Shown: positions 26,901 through 36,100 of the stretch, one piece after another
Position numbering within the stretch: position 1 is the stretch's first letter
Layout of the letters: every line of letters starts with the position of its first letter
From: a bacterium
GTDB lineage: Bacteria; Planctomycetota; UBA1135; GCA-002686595
Assembly (NCBI GenBank): GCA_030428395.1
Contig: JAUIDW010000002.1
Coordinates: forward strand, 1 to 64,000
DNA: 64,000 nucleotides
Reading direction: 5' to 3'
Made by a program: the position numbers and the translations under genes
Notes under the pieces: generated by a model
What the model was told of the DNA's origin: nothing
Seen by the model: the letters and a program-made list of their open reading frames with translations, nothing else
Databases searched by the model: none

Positions 26901-27726
26901 GGACCGCCGCGTCCAGCGCTGGGACGGCGAGACGCTGCTGCCGCAGGGCCCGACGCTGCACTGCACCGCCCTGGTGCACGACGCCGCCTTCCTGCCCGAC
27001 GGCTCGCGCCTGTTCGTCGGGACGGAGGCCGGGCTGCTGCACGTGTTCGAGACGGAGGGCTGGCGCGAGGTCCTGACCCTGCACGGCCACCAGGCCGCGG
27101 TCCGCGCCATCGCCGTCGACGCGCGCGGGCGCTTCGTCTACACCGGCGGCGCCGACGGCGCGGTGCGCGCCTGGGACGGCGGCGCGCCGGAGGAGCGCCG
27201 CGTCGACGAGCTGTTCGGGCAGCTCGTGCTGGCGGACGACGTGGCCGCGGCCGTCCGGGCCGACGCCGCCCTCGACGCGGGGGCGCGCGAGCGCGCGCTC
27301 GCGCTCGTCGACGCGCGCCGCCTCGCGCCGGATGCACTGCTGGCGCGGGCGCTCGCGGCGGCGCGCGACCCCGAGCTGCGCGCGCGGGACCGCGACGCGG
27401 CGATCCGCCGCGCGCGCGCCGCGCTGGAGGCGCTCCCGGAGGAGCCCGACGGGTGGAACGCGCTGGGCGCGCTGCTCCACGGGGCGGGTGAGCTCGACGC
27501 CGCCCTCGACGCGCTCGAGCGCGGCGCCGCGCTGCGGGACGGGGACCCGTGGAACCGCGCCCTCGTGGCGCTCGTCCTCGCGACGCGCGGCGAGGACCGC
27601 GCGGCGCGCCGCGAGCTCGGGCGCGTGCGCGCCCGGCTGGACGAGGAGGACGGCGGCGCGCGGGACGCCGCGCTGCTCGCGACGCTGCGCGCGGCCGAGC
27701 GCGCGCTCGCGGGCGAGCGGCGCTGA
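23962..27726 (+). CDS. Membrane Ser/Thr protein kinase with WD40 propeller and TPR-like tail
   Basis: A 1254-aa protein, GTG start. Residues 10-55 form the small helical region often seen before such kinases (ARDLFEGASELP...ALRAEVDSLLGS). The kinase domain (about 81-340) has the glycine loop LLGRGGVGLVFE, Lys111, catalytic HRDLKPGN (Asp207), DFG (225-227) and GTVAYMSPEQARGE. A single membrane helix lies at about 377-398 and is followed by a WD40 array (about 470-1075) with repeated S-x-DGTVRLWD-type ends, then a TPR-like helical tail (about 1085-1254). All key kinase residues are present. Probably a membrane signalling receptor with the propeller as sensor or scaffold. It meets the ECF sigma gene tail to tail with three bases between stops. 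Confidence 0.92.
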   Translation: MTVREPDPSRLARARDLFEGASELPAGPEREAYLARGCGADRALRAEVDSLLGSLARAGDFLEDSVLDPAGAFWIGRRIGGYEIVGLLGRGGVGLVFEALQDRPRRTVALKILRPEVADAAVRRRFEVEAELLGALRHEGIARVHAAGTVETDLGPQSFLAMERVEGRPLLDHARAHGLGTREKVALIERTCAAVQHAHERGVVHRDLKPGNVLVEASGQPKVLDFGVARAVGADLDVGTVVTAAGQILGTVAYMSPEQARGESERVDVRADVHALGVMLYELLADRLPLPVSGKPLAEAIRCLSEDDPTPLSEAAPGVPGDLATVVGKAIERDAARRYASVADLAEDLRRFLRDEPVRARPPSTLYQLRKLTRRHRGLFAGLALVFLLLAAGVVTATLGQLREQRLRLWAERSRGEAERALALSDFDAYAANLAVAEAALAAADVVSARRRLGEDRPGPRGWEWTHLRRRLDRSEVLVDNGTGIESMGLTADGAIAVTGGTDRSVRAWRLADGELLWERELGRSFTVRGLAVDPRGEVVAAARGSWFAGRGGYGPIELLDLADGSPRGRLEGHGDVVQALAFHPARPLLVSASSDGTVRLWDVPAAQPLGILADHALDAYDVAFSPDGRLLASVGWDGRVHVIDVGSWRVARTFDAGERIVCVGWSPDAERIACGTWNGRLVVFDRASGARTFLEDRHAKPAHAVVFSADGRTLLSGGADDVLQLHDLPRGTTRATFLGSTGVVTEILYEQPAGTVLSAGLDGRVRRWSARTQDVPVLATHEAWVYAVSLGADGRTLASAGPTAKGAPGWAHVQLVDLETGAPGVRIAVEGESTVWSCEAAPDSARLVTAGTDTGAVVWDAATGERLVELPHEAALRRAVFDPTGRRVATSSHDRTVRVWDSRTGELVLPPLVWEGRRPFGLRFSPDGARLAATYYGGGVALWDARDGALLAGRTGPHVADVYVARFAPDGRTLVTAGKDRRVQRWDGETLLPQGPTLHCTALVHDAAFLPDGSRLFVGTEAGLLHVFETEGWREVLTLHGHQAAVRAIAVDARGRFVYTGGADGAVRAWDGGAPEERRVDELFGQLVLADDVAAAVRADAALDAGARERALALVDARRLAPDALLARALAAARDPELRARDRDAAIRRARAALEALPEEPDGWNALGALLHGAGELDAALDALERGAALRDGDPWNRALVALVLATRGEDRAARRELGRVRARLDEEDGGARDAALLATLRAAERALAGERR

Positions 27727-27729
27727 GGG

Positions 27730-28332
27730 CTAGCCGGCGGCCTCCTCCAGGTCGCGGTAGAGCCAGGCCCTGGCGAACTGGAAGCTGCGCCGGACGGCGC
27801 GCTCGCTGACGCCGAGCACCTCGGCGACCTCCGCGTGGGTCTGGTCGGCGAAGAAGCGCAGCTCGACCACGCGCGCCGCCTGCTCGTCGACCGCGGCCAG
27901 GCGCTCGAGCGCCTCGTCGAGGGCCACCAGGTCCGTGGGGACGCCGCCCGCCTCCACCTGCACGCCGCTGAGCGACTCGCGCCCGTGGCTGCCCTGCAGG
28001 CGGCTGGCCCGGGCGCGCGCGGCGTCCACCAGGATGCGGCGCATCAGGCGACCGGCGATGGCGAAGAAGTGCGCGCGGCCGCGCCAGGTGACGTCGCGCT
28101 GCTGGACCAGCCGCAGGAAGGCCTCGTGGACGATGGCCGTGGGCTGCAGCGTGTGGTCGCCGCGCTCCCGCTGCAGGTGGCGGCGCCCGAGCGCCTTCAG
28201 GTCCTCGTAGACCGCCCCCACCAGCCGGTCGAGCGCGCCGTCCTCGCCGCTCTCGACCGACCGCAGGATGCGCGTGACCTCGCCGTCGTCGCCGCCGGCG
28301 CCGCGCCCGTGGGTGTCCTGCCCCGGTTCCAT
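27730..28332 (-). CDS. ECF-type RNA polymerase sigma-70 factor (TIGR02999-like)
   Basis: A 200-aa sigma factor. Region 2 (about 25-95) contains LVGAVYEDLKALGRRHLQRERGDHTLQPTAIVHEAFLRL, the signature of the ECF branch that accompanies Ser/Thr kinases, and RAHFFAIAGRLMRRILVDAARARA. Region 4 (about 140-195) holds a helix-turn-helix: RFFADQTHAEVAEVLGVSERAVRRSFQFARAWLYR. No anti-sigma gene is seen; members of this group are thought to be controlled by the neighbouring kinase. Here the two are convergent, three bases apart, which is unlike the usual same-strand order. Upstream of its start is a 212-base gap shared with the divergent lipoprotein operon. Confidence 0.9.
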   Translation of the reverse strand: MEPGQDTHGRGAGGDDGEVTRILRSVESGEDGALDRLVGAVYEDLKALGRRHLQRERGDHTLQPTAIVHEAFLRLVQQRDVTWRGRAHFFAIAGRLMRRILVDAARARASRLQGSHGRESLSGVQVEAGGVPTDLVALDEALERLAAVDEQAARVVELRFFADQTHAEVAEVLGVSERAVRRSFQFARAWLYRDLEEAAG

Positions 28333-28544
28333 CCGTCCGCGCGCCCGGCGTCCGGGCGCCCTCCACCTTCCATGCTAGCCCGCGCCCCGGCACCGGGCGC
28401 GCCGCCCGCCGCGGCGTCGGCGTCGGTGGAGCGGCTTTTCGGGAGAAAGCCGGCCGCCCGCGCCGGCGCCGCCCGCGTCCCCCACCGAGAGGTCGCCGCG
28501 GCGCGACCCGACGCACCGCGGACCCCCACCCCCGAGAACGCACG

Positions 28545-29747
28545 ATGCCCCGCCTGGCACGGAACCTGATCCGCCTGGGAGCCCTGACCGGCCCCCTCGT
28601 CCTCGCCGCGTCCTGCGGCGGCGAGGCGCGCAGCTCCGCCGCGCAGGCCGGGTCCGCCGCTCCCGGCGTCGCGCGGGCCGCCGGGGCCGAGGCACCGCCC
28701 GCGGCCGGGCGCGCGTCGTCGCCGGCCGCGCTCGAGGAGACGCCGCTGCCCTCGCACCGGCGGCTGCGCGCCTTCCTGCCCGAGGAGCTGCCGGGCTTCG
28801 GCGTCGCGCACCTCGAGTCCGACCACCGCGAGCGCGAGCGCCAGGCCGTCGCGCGCGGGCGCTACCAGGCCGGGCTGACGCAGTTCCGCAACGCGGTCGA
28901 GATCGAGATCTCCTACAGCGCCGGCCGCGGCTACAACCCCTACGAGAGCCTCTTCCGCGCCGGCCTGGGCGACCGCACGAAGATCGCGGGCTTCGAGGCC
29001 GTGCGGGACGAGAGCGAGTTTCGCGGCGCGAAGCGCCAGGAGATCTACCTGCGCCTGTCGCCGCGGCTCTGGATCCAGGCCAGCGGGCCCGGGACGTTCG
29101 AGGAGCTCCGCGACGCGGTCCAGACCGTCGACCTGCAGGCCCTGGCGACGCAGGCCGAGGACGGGAGCCTGTTCGAGGAGTCCGAGGTCGACCGCATCGC
29201 GCGCCTGCTGCTCGACGGCGAGGCCCTGGCCGCGCTCCTGCCCGCGCGCATCGGGCCGCTCGAGGCGCGCCCGACGGGCGGCAACGTGTTCCGCGAGGCC
29301 GAGCCGATGCACAGCCGCGCGACGGCCTTCTACGGCTCGGGCAGCCTGACGCTGCACGACTACGCCGACCCGCGCGTGGCGGCGAGCGTGGACCTCGCCG
29401 GGCCCCGGCTCGAGGAGCTGGGCCGGATGATGGGCCGCAGCGACTACGCGGTCGAGCCGCAGCCGCTGGCGGTCGCCGGCGGCGAGGGCACCTGGGCGGT
29501 GCTCCGGCCCGGCCAGGGACAGGCGCCCTACCTCGTCCTCCACCTCACCCGCGGCCGCCTCGTGGCGGAGTACACCGGCGCCTTCGCCGAGCGCAGCGAG
29601 GTGGACGCCTCGATGCCCGACGACGTCCAGGCGGCCGTGCGCGCCGCCGACGAGCGCAAGGGCGCGGGAGCCTTCTCCACGGTCGAGGAGCAGCGCGACG
29701 CGGTGCTCGCGGCCTTCGAAGCGATCCACCTCGACGAAACCCCCTGA
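28545..29747 (+). CDS. Exported lipoprotein of unknown function, first gene of a four-gene envelope run
   Basis: A 400-aa protein. Lipoprotein signal with LVLAASC (Cys about residue 25), an Ala/Gly-rich linker, then an alpha/beta-looking body: LRAFLPEELPGFGVAHLES, QFRNAVEIEISYSAGRGYNPYESLF, ETINSIDE-free middle, IARLLLDGEALAALLPARIGPLEARPTGGNVFREAEPM and a repeat-like LGRMMGRSDYAVEPQPLAV. Two similar segments begin FLPEELPGFGVA and LLPARIGPLEAR, hinting at an internal duplication. No known family recognised. It is followed after 14 bases by a CsgG-like gene and is probably co-transcribed with it and the two giant genes beyond. Confidence 0.6.
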   Translation: MPRLARNLIRLGALTGPLVLAASCGGEARSSAAQAGSAAPGVARAAGAEAPPAAGRASSPAALEETPLPSHRRLRAFLPEELPGFGVAHLESDHRERERQAVARGRYQAGLTQFRNAVEIEISYSAGRGYNPYESLFRAGLGDRTKIAGFEAVRDESEFRGAKRQEIYLRLSPRLWIQASGPGTFEELRDAVQTVDLQALATQAEDGSLFEESEVDRIARLLLDGEALAALLPARIGPLEARPTGGNVFREAEPMHSRATAFYGSGSLTLHDYADPRVAASVDLAGPRLEELGRMMGRSDYAVEPQPLAVAGGEGTWAVLRPGQGQAPYLVLHLTRGRLVAEYTGAFAERSEVDASMPDDVQAAVRAADERKGAGAFSTVEEQRDAVLAAFEAIHLDETP

Positions 29748-29761
29748 ACCAGGAAGCACCG

Positions 29762-30679
29762 ATGAACCGCCGATTCCAGCCCCTCGCCGCCCTCGCCCTG
29801 GCGGCGCTCGCCGCCTGCCAGACGACGAGCGAGTCCGCCGGCAAGAACGAGCTCGCGACCCACGTGGGCACGTACTCGCCCCCCCCGCCGGGCCTGGTCC
29901 GGCCGCGCGTCGGCGTCCCGCCGATGGGCGTGGCCAGCGACGCCTCCGCCGGCATGGAGGTGCTGGCGGCCGATCAGCTGTCGACGCTGCTCGTGCGCAC
30001 CGACCGCTTCGAGGTCGTCGAGCGCAGCCAGCTGCAGAGCCTGCTCGACGAGCAGGACCTCGAGGGCATCGTGGCCGAGGGCGAGCTCGCCCGCCCGGCC
30101 CAGGTCCGTGGCGTGGACTACCTGCTGCTCGGCAAGGTGACCAACCTGCGCACCAAGGCCACCCGGACCGGCTCGAACGCCGGCCTGGGGCAGATCATCA
30201 ACTTCGCGGCCGGCGAGGTCACCGGCGGCGTGGGCGCCATGGACTTCGACTCCGAGAAGGTCGAGATGCGCGTCGACTGCGGCGTCGACCTGCGGCTGGT
30301 CGACCCGACCACGGGGACGGTCCTCGACGCCGCCCTGTCGGAGTACACGCGCACCGACACGGCCAGCGCGTTCGGCGTCCAGGTGCTCGGCGTCGGCGCC
30401 GACGCCAGCGCCGAGATCGAGATGAGCGACGACGACCGCGGCCTGATCCTGCGCCTCGCGCTCGACGACGCCGTCCGCAAGATGCTGCCCACGCTGGACC
30501 GCAAGCTGCTGGCGCGCTCGCGCGACCTGCAGGAGGCCCCGGCGACGGCCGCGACGGCGACCCCCGACGCGACGCCCGCGTCGACGTCGAGCGCGGTCGC
30601 GTTCTGCGTCAAGTGCGGCACGCAGGCCGCGAAGGACGCGGCGTTCTGCGGCGGCTGCGGCGCCAAGCTCGGGAGCTGA
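29762..30679 (+). CDS. CsgG-like lipoprotein with C-terminal zinc ribbon
   Basis: A 305-aa protein. Signal with lipobox (LALAALAACQ, Cys about residue 20). The body (about 35-255) matches the CsgG/penicillin-binding-activator B fold: ADQLSTLLVRTDRFEVVERSQLQSLLDEQDLEGIV, RGVDYLLLGKVTNL and DLRLVDPTTGTVLDA. CsgG proteins form an outer-membrane secretion pore in curli systems, though most distant homologues are not curli exporters. After an Ala/Thr/Pro linker the last 25 residues form a C4 zinc ribbon: FCVKCGTQ...FCGGCGAKL. Such ribbons are normally cytoplasmic, so its presence on a lipoprotein is odd. Spaced 14 bases after the previous gene and 6 before the next. Confidence 0.75.
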   Translation: MNRRFQPLAALALAALAACQTTSESAGKNELATHVGTYSPPPPGLVRPRVGVPPMGVASDASAGMEVLAADQLSTLLVRTDRFEVVERSQLQSLLDEQDLEGIVAEGELARPAQVRGVDYLLLGKVTNLRTKATRTGSNAGLGQIINFAAGEVTGGVGAMDFDSEKVEMRVDCGVDLRLVDPTTGTVLDAALSEYTRTDTASAFGVQVLGVGADASAEIEMSDDDRGLILRLALDDAVRKMLPTLDRKLLARSRDLQEAPATAATATPDATPASTSSAVAFCVKCGTQAAKDAAFCGGCGAKLGS

Positions 30680-30685
30680 CCCGCC

Positions 30686-33166
30686 ATGAAGCGCCTCCTG
30701 ATCGCGACCGCCGTCCTGGCGTCGACCGCCTCGCCCCGCGCCGTCCCGCAGGAGGCCGCGCCTCCTCCGGACGAGGCGGCCGCGATCCTGCAGGAGGCGC
30801 AGAGCGGCCTCCGGCTCCTGAACCGGTTGAGCGACGCTCTGCCCCGGGAGCCGCTCGAGCCCGCGGACCTCGTGGACCACGTGCTCGGGGGCCGGGGTGG
30901 CGACGCCGAGGGGCTGGCGCAGTGGGTCGCGAGCTCCGTCGGCTGGCTCCCGTACCGGGGCGCCCTGCGCGGTCCGCGCGGGGTCCTGATCGAGCGCAGG
31001 GGCAACAGCCTCGACCAGAGCCTGCTCCTGGGCGCGAGCCTGGCCGAGCTCGGCCTCGAGGTGCGCCTGGCCCGCGCCGAGCTGGACGAGCCCACCGCGA
31101 CCGCGATGCACGCGGCCCTCGCGTCGGCCGAGGCCGCGCGCACCGGTGCGACGGAGGACGCCGGGGACGCCGAGCAGCGCGGGGCGCGGGAGCTGACGCG
31201 CGCCGCGGAGATCCTCGGCGTCGATCGAGAGGTGCTGCGCGCAGCGCACGAGGCGCTGACGATCCAGGCCCAGGAATGCCTGGAGCGCGTCGTGCCCACC
31301 ACTCTCCGGCAGACCCGCGAGCTCCGCGCGCTGCTGGCGGAGGGTGGCGTCGTCGCGGAGGCCGCGCCCGAGGCCCTGCGCGCGGAGGAGGTGCAGGCGC
31401 TGCGCGACCACTGGTGGGTCCAGGCACGCGAGGAGGACGGGAGCTGGAGCGACTTCGACCCCCTCGCGCTGCGGTCGGGGCTGGGGCTCGCGGTCGAGCC
31501 CGCCGCGACCTGCGCGATCGACGAGCTGCCGGCGGAGTGGCGGCACCTGTTGCGCTTGCGCGTGGTCGCCGAGCAGCTGGGCCCCGAGGGTCGGCGCACA
31601 CACGTCGCGCTGGCGCAGGAGTTCGCCGCGGACACGCTTGCCGGGAGCTACTTCTCCCTGGCCTTCCGCCCCATGCACCCCGAGCAGCGCGAGGCTCCGG
31701 GGCCGGGCGAGGAGGACTCCGGCGCGGCGCTGCTGCGCTTCGCCGCGGCGGAGTCCGAGTGGCTGCCGGTCCTCAGCACGGTCGACCACCTCGGTCGTGC
31801 GCGGTCGGAGCACCAGTCCTCGATCCGCACCGACGGCACGCTCGACGAGGAGCCGGACCTGGACACGAGCACGCGCAAGGTGGGCAGCGCGATCGCGGCC
31901 CTGGGGCCGGCCGGCGAGGCCTCCGAGTCGGAGCTCACGGCCGTCTGGATCGAGTACGAGCTCGTCGCTCCCGGTCGTCGACCCGAGGTCGTCCAGCGCA
32001 GCCTGTTCGACCTGCTGGGAGAGGCGCGGCGCCGCTCCGGAGCGGTCGGCGCGTTCGAGGTGGACGTGGATCTGGCCGCCGCCCGGGGCCTGGCCCTCTC
32101 GGGCCAGTCCCAGGTGCTGCCGGCGACCTGCGCGCTCTCGGCGGACTTCGCGTTCCGCCTCGACCTCTTCAACCGCATCCGCAACCAGCGCGTGCTCGTC
32201 CAGCTCGCGAGCGACATCGTGGAGGGCAACGCCACGGGCCTCGCGGACGCCGCCGCGGAGCTCGCGTCCCCGCCCCTGGACCTGGTCGCGCTGGCGCAGA
32301 TGCGCCTCGGCGCGGGGCGCTTCTCGGACCGCGTGTTCCTCGGGAGCACGAACCTGTTCGCGAACCACTTCCAGCCGGTCGCGGTGTCGCCCGAGCGCCG
32401 CCGCGCGCTGCGCGAGCGCGGCCTGCAGGCCGAGGTCGTCTACGCCCGCGCGATCGACATCGTGGCCAACCCGGTCGGCGTCCTCGCGACGTCCGGGGAG
32501 GAGAGCTCCGTCTCGGCGTGGGACGTGCGGCTGGAGCAGGGCGTCCTCGACACCGTCCTCGAGACGGTCGCCCTGCCCGACCTCGGCTCCGGGGCCACCT
32601 CCGCCGGGGACGGTCGGGACGCCGTGCACAACACCTCCACCTGGATGGAGCGCCACCCCGCCGCGGGGTGGAACGTGGTCGTTCCCGGAGCGGAGCTGGA
32701 CGTCGCGGAGAGCGACATGCGCGCCCGGGCCGCCGAGGCGCTCGAGCGCGGCCACGTCGCGGTGCTCCCGGGTGGTGAGCCGGACGGCGACGCCGCGGCG
32801 GGCCCGGGCTGCTGGTGGAGCGTGGAGGCCGCGACGGGCCGCACGCTCGGCATCGGGCCGCGGGGCTGGGGGCAGACCATGCTCGAGGCCGCGGAGACCG
32901 AGGCCGAGATCGCGATCAAGAACATCGAGGGGATGCGCCGCTTCTTCGCCACGAAGGGCTGCCTCTTCTTCCAGCTCACCGTGCGCGTCGCGATCGGCAT
33001 CAACATCGGCGCGTTGACGGGAGCCCTGGGCGGCATGACGGGCCACCCCGTCACGAGCGCGACGATCATGGGCTACGGCATGGCCTACCTCGCGGACAAG
33101 GGCATCACGGGCGCCTTCGCCCAGCTCATCCAGTACTCCTGCCAGTACCTCGTGGCCGTCGCGTGA
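30686..33166 (+). CDS. 826-aa exported protein with degenerate transglutaminase-like region
   Basis: Signal-like N-terminus (MKRLLIATAVLASTASPRAV; short and weakly hydrophobic). Residues about 75-135 (WVASSVGWLPYRGALRGPRGVLIERRGNSLDQSLLLGASLAELGLEVRLARAEL) look like the core helices of a transglutaminase-like fold, but the position of the catalytic Cys reads NSLDQ, so it is probably inactive. A second related-looking stretch is DHWWVQAREEDGSWSDFDPLAL (about 235-260), which corresponds to the usual H-W-V...W...D strand. The middle is not recognised. The C-terminus has two hydrophobic helices (about 775-826) separated by GMTGHPVTSATIMGYG. The stop overlaps the next gene start (GTGA). Function unknown. 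Confidence 0.6.
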   Translation: MKRLLIATAVLASTASPRAVPQEAAPPPDEAAAILQEAQSGLRLLNRLSDALPREPLEPADLVDHVLGGRGGDAEGLAQWVASSVGWLPYRGALRGPRGVLIERRGNSLDQSLLLGASLAELGLEVRLARAELDEPTATAMHAALASAEAARTGATEDAGDAEQRGARELTRAAEILGVDREVLRAAHEALTIQAQECLERVVPTTLRQTRELRALLAEGGVVAEAAPEALRAEEVQALRDHWWVQAREEDGSWSDFDPLALRSGLGLAVEPAATCAIDELPAEWRHLLRLRVVAEQLGPEGRRTHVALAQEFAADTLAGSYFSLAFRPMHPEQREAPGPGEEDSGAALLRFAAAESEWLPVLSTVDHLGRARSEHQSSIRTDGTLDEEPDLDTSTRKVGSAIAALGPAGEASESELTAVWIEYELVAPGRRPEVVQRSLFDLLGEARRRSGAVGAFEVDVDLAAARGLALSGQSQVLPATCALSADFAFRLDLFNRIRNQRVLVQLASDIVEGNATGLADAAAELASPPLDLVALAQMRLGAGRFSDRVFLGSTNLFANHFQPVAVSPERRRALRERGLQAEVVYARAIDIVANPVGVLATSGEESSVSAWDVRLEQGVLDTVLETVALPDLGSGATSAGDGRDAVHNTSTWMERHPAAGWNVVVPGAELDVAESDMRARAAEALERGHVAVLPGGEPDGDAAAGPGCWWSVEAATGRTLGIGPRGWGQTMLEAAETEAEIAIKNIEGMRRFFATKGCLFFQLTVRVAIGINIGALTGALGGMTGHPVTSATIMGYGMAYLADKGITGAFAQLIQYSCQYLVAVA

Positions 33167-36100
33167 GCGCGAGCCTGCTCCTCTCCCTGGGCCTGGTCCT
33201 GGGACCCGCGCTCCGGGGGCCCCTCGCCGCGGAGCCGCCGGCGCAGGAGGTGCTCCTGACCGCCGACCGGGCGGGCGCCGTCGCGCCGTGCCGGACGTGC
33301 CCCTCGAGCGAGGCGCTCGGCGGCGCCGGCCGGCTCGGGACGGTCGTGCGCGAGCAGCGCGACGCGGGCCCCGTGCTGCTGGTGGACGCCGGCAACGCGT
33401 TCTTCGGCTCGGCGGACGCGCGGGGCGAGCCCGGCGCGGCCGTGCGCGCGCTGTACGACGCGCTGGGCTACGACGCGGTCAACGTGTCGTGGCGCGACTT
33501 CCGCCACGGGCTCGCGGCGACGCGCGCGCTGCTCGCGGGCGCGGGCTTCGCGGCGGTGTCCGCGAACCTGCGCGACGCCGCGGGCCAGCCGCTGTTCGAG
33601 CCGTTCGCGCTGGTGGAGTGCGGCGGCGAGGTCGTCGCCGTCGTCGGCCTGACGCTCGCGCCGCCGGGCCTGGAGTACCTGCCCCACCTGCGGCGCCAGC
33701 TCGAGGGCGTCGCCGTGGCGGAGCCGCTCGCGGCCCTGGACGAGGTCCTGCCGGCCGCGCGCGCCGCGTCGGACCGCGTGGTGCTGCTGGCCTACGCCGA
33801 CCGCGAGCTGCTGGCCGCCGTCCGCGCGCGCTTCGGCGCGCAGCTCGACGCCGTCGCCGTGGGCGGGCTGCGGCCCGGCGAGGTCGAGGCGAGCGGACCG
33901 CCCCCCTGCGCCGCGTCGACGGCGAAGGGCCACCACGTGACGCGGCTGCCGCTCGCGGGCGGGGCGGCCGAGCTGCTGGAGCTCGGGTCGGCCGTCGCCG
34001 CGGACCCGGAGGTCGAGGCGCTGCTGGCGGACGACCTCGCGCCGGGGACGCTCGTGGTCGCCCCGGAGGCGCCGCGCCCGCTGGAGGACGGCGCGGACCT
34101 CACCGCGGGCGGCCCGCGCACGGTGTCCGTGCGCAGCGGCGAGCCGGGCTTCGGGGGCGGCCTGGTGCTCACCGTGTCGTCGGTCGAGAGGCGCGCGTCC
34201 TGGCTGGGCGCGGACCCGCCGCCGGGGTCCGCGTGGCTCGTGCTCGGGCTCGAGGTCGAGAACGACCTGCCCGCGTCGCTCGCGTACGACTCCGCCCGCG
34301 GCGCCGGGGAGGCGCTGCTGGTCGTCCAGCGGCAGAAGCTCTTCCTGCTCTGCGGCCCCGACGCGCGCGCGGTCGTCCCCGCGGCGTTCCCGGAGTCCGC
34401 GGGCCCGGTCGACGACGCCGTCCTCCCGGCCCGCTTCGTCCTGCGGCGCCTCGGCGAGGCGCGCGCGGGCGAGGTCGCCTTCGCCGTCCCCGAGCGTGCG
34501 CTCGCCGCCGGACCGCTGCAGCTGCACCTGCACCACGACGAGGTCCCGCCGGCGCGCGTGGACCTGCGCGGCGCGGTGCCGGCGGACGCGCTGGAGGCCG
34601 CGGCCGCGACCGCCTACGTCGAGCTCGCGGCGCCCGCCGTGGCGTTCCCCGACGAGGTCGCGGGGCGCGCGCCGCCGGCCGGCGCCCGCTGGGTCGCGGT
34701 CGAGCTGCGCGGGCGCAGCCGGCGGAGCGGTCCCGCCTTCTACCTCGAGGCGCCCACGCACCTCGAGCTGCTGGTGGACGGCCAGCACGCACGCCCGGCC
34801 GAGCCGGGCCTCGGCACGCTGCCCGCGGAGCCGGTCTTCCTGCCCGGGCGGTTCACCGGCGGCCAGGCGGTGTTCCTGGCCCCGCGCGAGTCCCGCTCGC
34901 TCGAGCTGTCGTGCGCCTTCCCCCTGCTGCAGCTCGGCGACGGCGAGTCGCTCGCGCCCGAGCTGCTGCGCCTGCCGCTCGAGGGCGAGCCCGTCGAGGT
35001 CGGCGGCGAGCACGCCGTCGCCGCGTTCGAGGACGGCCCGCTGGCCCTCGCCGTGATCGGCGCGGAGCGCCGCCGGGAGGTCGGCGCGCTGCGCGCGGAC
35101 GAGGGGCGCGCGCTCGTCGTGCTGGACTGCCGCGTGAAGGCGCGCGAGGAGGGCGGCCTCTACGCGCCCTCGGGACGCTTCGCGCTTCCCGACGCGCGCC
35201 CCGTGGCCGTCCTGGGCGCGGCGGACCTGCCGCTCGCCGAGCCCTTCCTCGTCCCCGCCGGCGGGCGGCGCGCGTTCCGCGTCGTCCTGGACGCGCCCGG
35301 GGCCGTCGGCGGTCCCGTCGACGTGGCCTACGCCGGCATCACGGCGAGCCCGACGCTGTCGCTCGAGCTCGCCGAGGCCCCCGACGCGCAACCGCTCGCG
35401 GAGGCCGCGGACGCGGAGGCCCGGGACGCGGAGCGCGCGGACGAGGAGGCCGAGGTCGCGCGCGAGCAGCCCGCCGGCGAGGCGACCGCGCCCGCGCTCG
35501 GGGCTGCCTGGCGCGCGCACGCGACGCCGCCGCGCGAGCCGCGCTGGCGCGCCGAGCCGGGAGGGCTCGACGTCGACCCCGCGCCCGTCTCCGCGGACGG
35601 CCTCGCGATGGACGTCGTCGCGGCGTCCTTCGTCACCGAGTCCGCCGCGCGCACGGCGCCGGCAGGGACCGTCTTCCTCGAGCTCGAGGTCTCGCTGGCC
35701 CTGGCCGCGGACGCGCCGCGCCTGGAGCTCCCGAAACTGCTGGACGCCTTCTCGGTCGTGCGCGACCGGCGCGTCGCGGTCGAGCCCGTCGACCTGCGGA
35801 GCGAGGGCTTCCTGCCACGCGCGCTCGAGCTCGAGCCCGGCGCCGCGGTCCAGGGGCGCGTGCTCTTCCCTTTCCCCCGCGGCGCGCTCGACTCCGCCTC
35901 GCTCGAGCTGGTCCCCCCGGGGCGCACCGCCCTGCACGTGCCGGTGCTCGAACCCGCGGCGCCCCCGCCCGCGCCCTTCGCCGAGGCGGGCAACCGGGCC
36001 TTCCACCTCGAGCTGCTGGGGTTCGCCGCCGAGGACGAGCTCGGCCGGCGCAAGCCGGGCGCGGGCAACGTCTTCGTCGCCGCCGACCTGCGCGCCCGGA

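Noticed and set aside
29762-30679. Curli export system
   Set aside because: Only the CsgG-like fold is present. CsgA, CsgB, CsgE and CsgF are missing, and the neighbours are unrelated.
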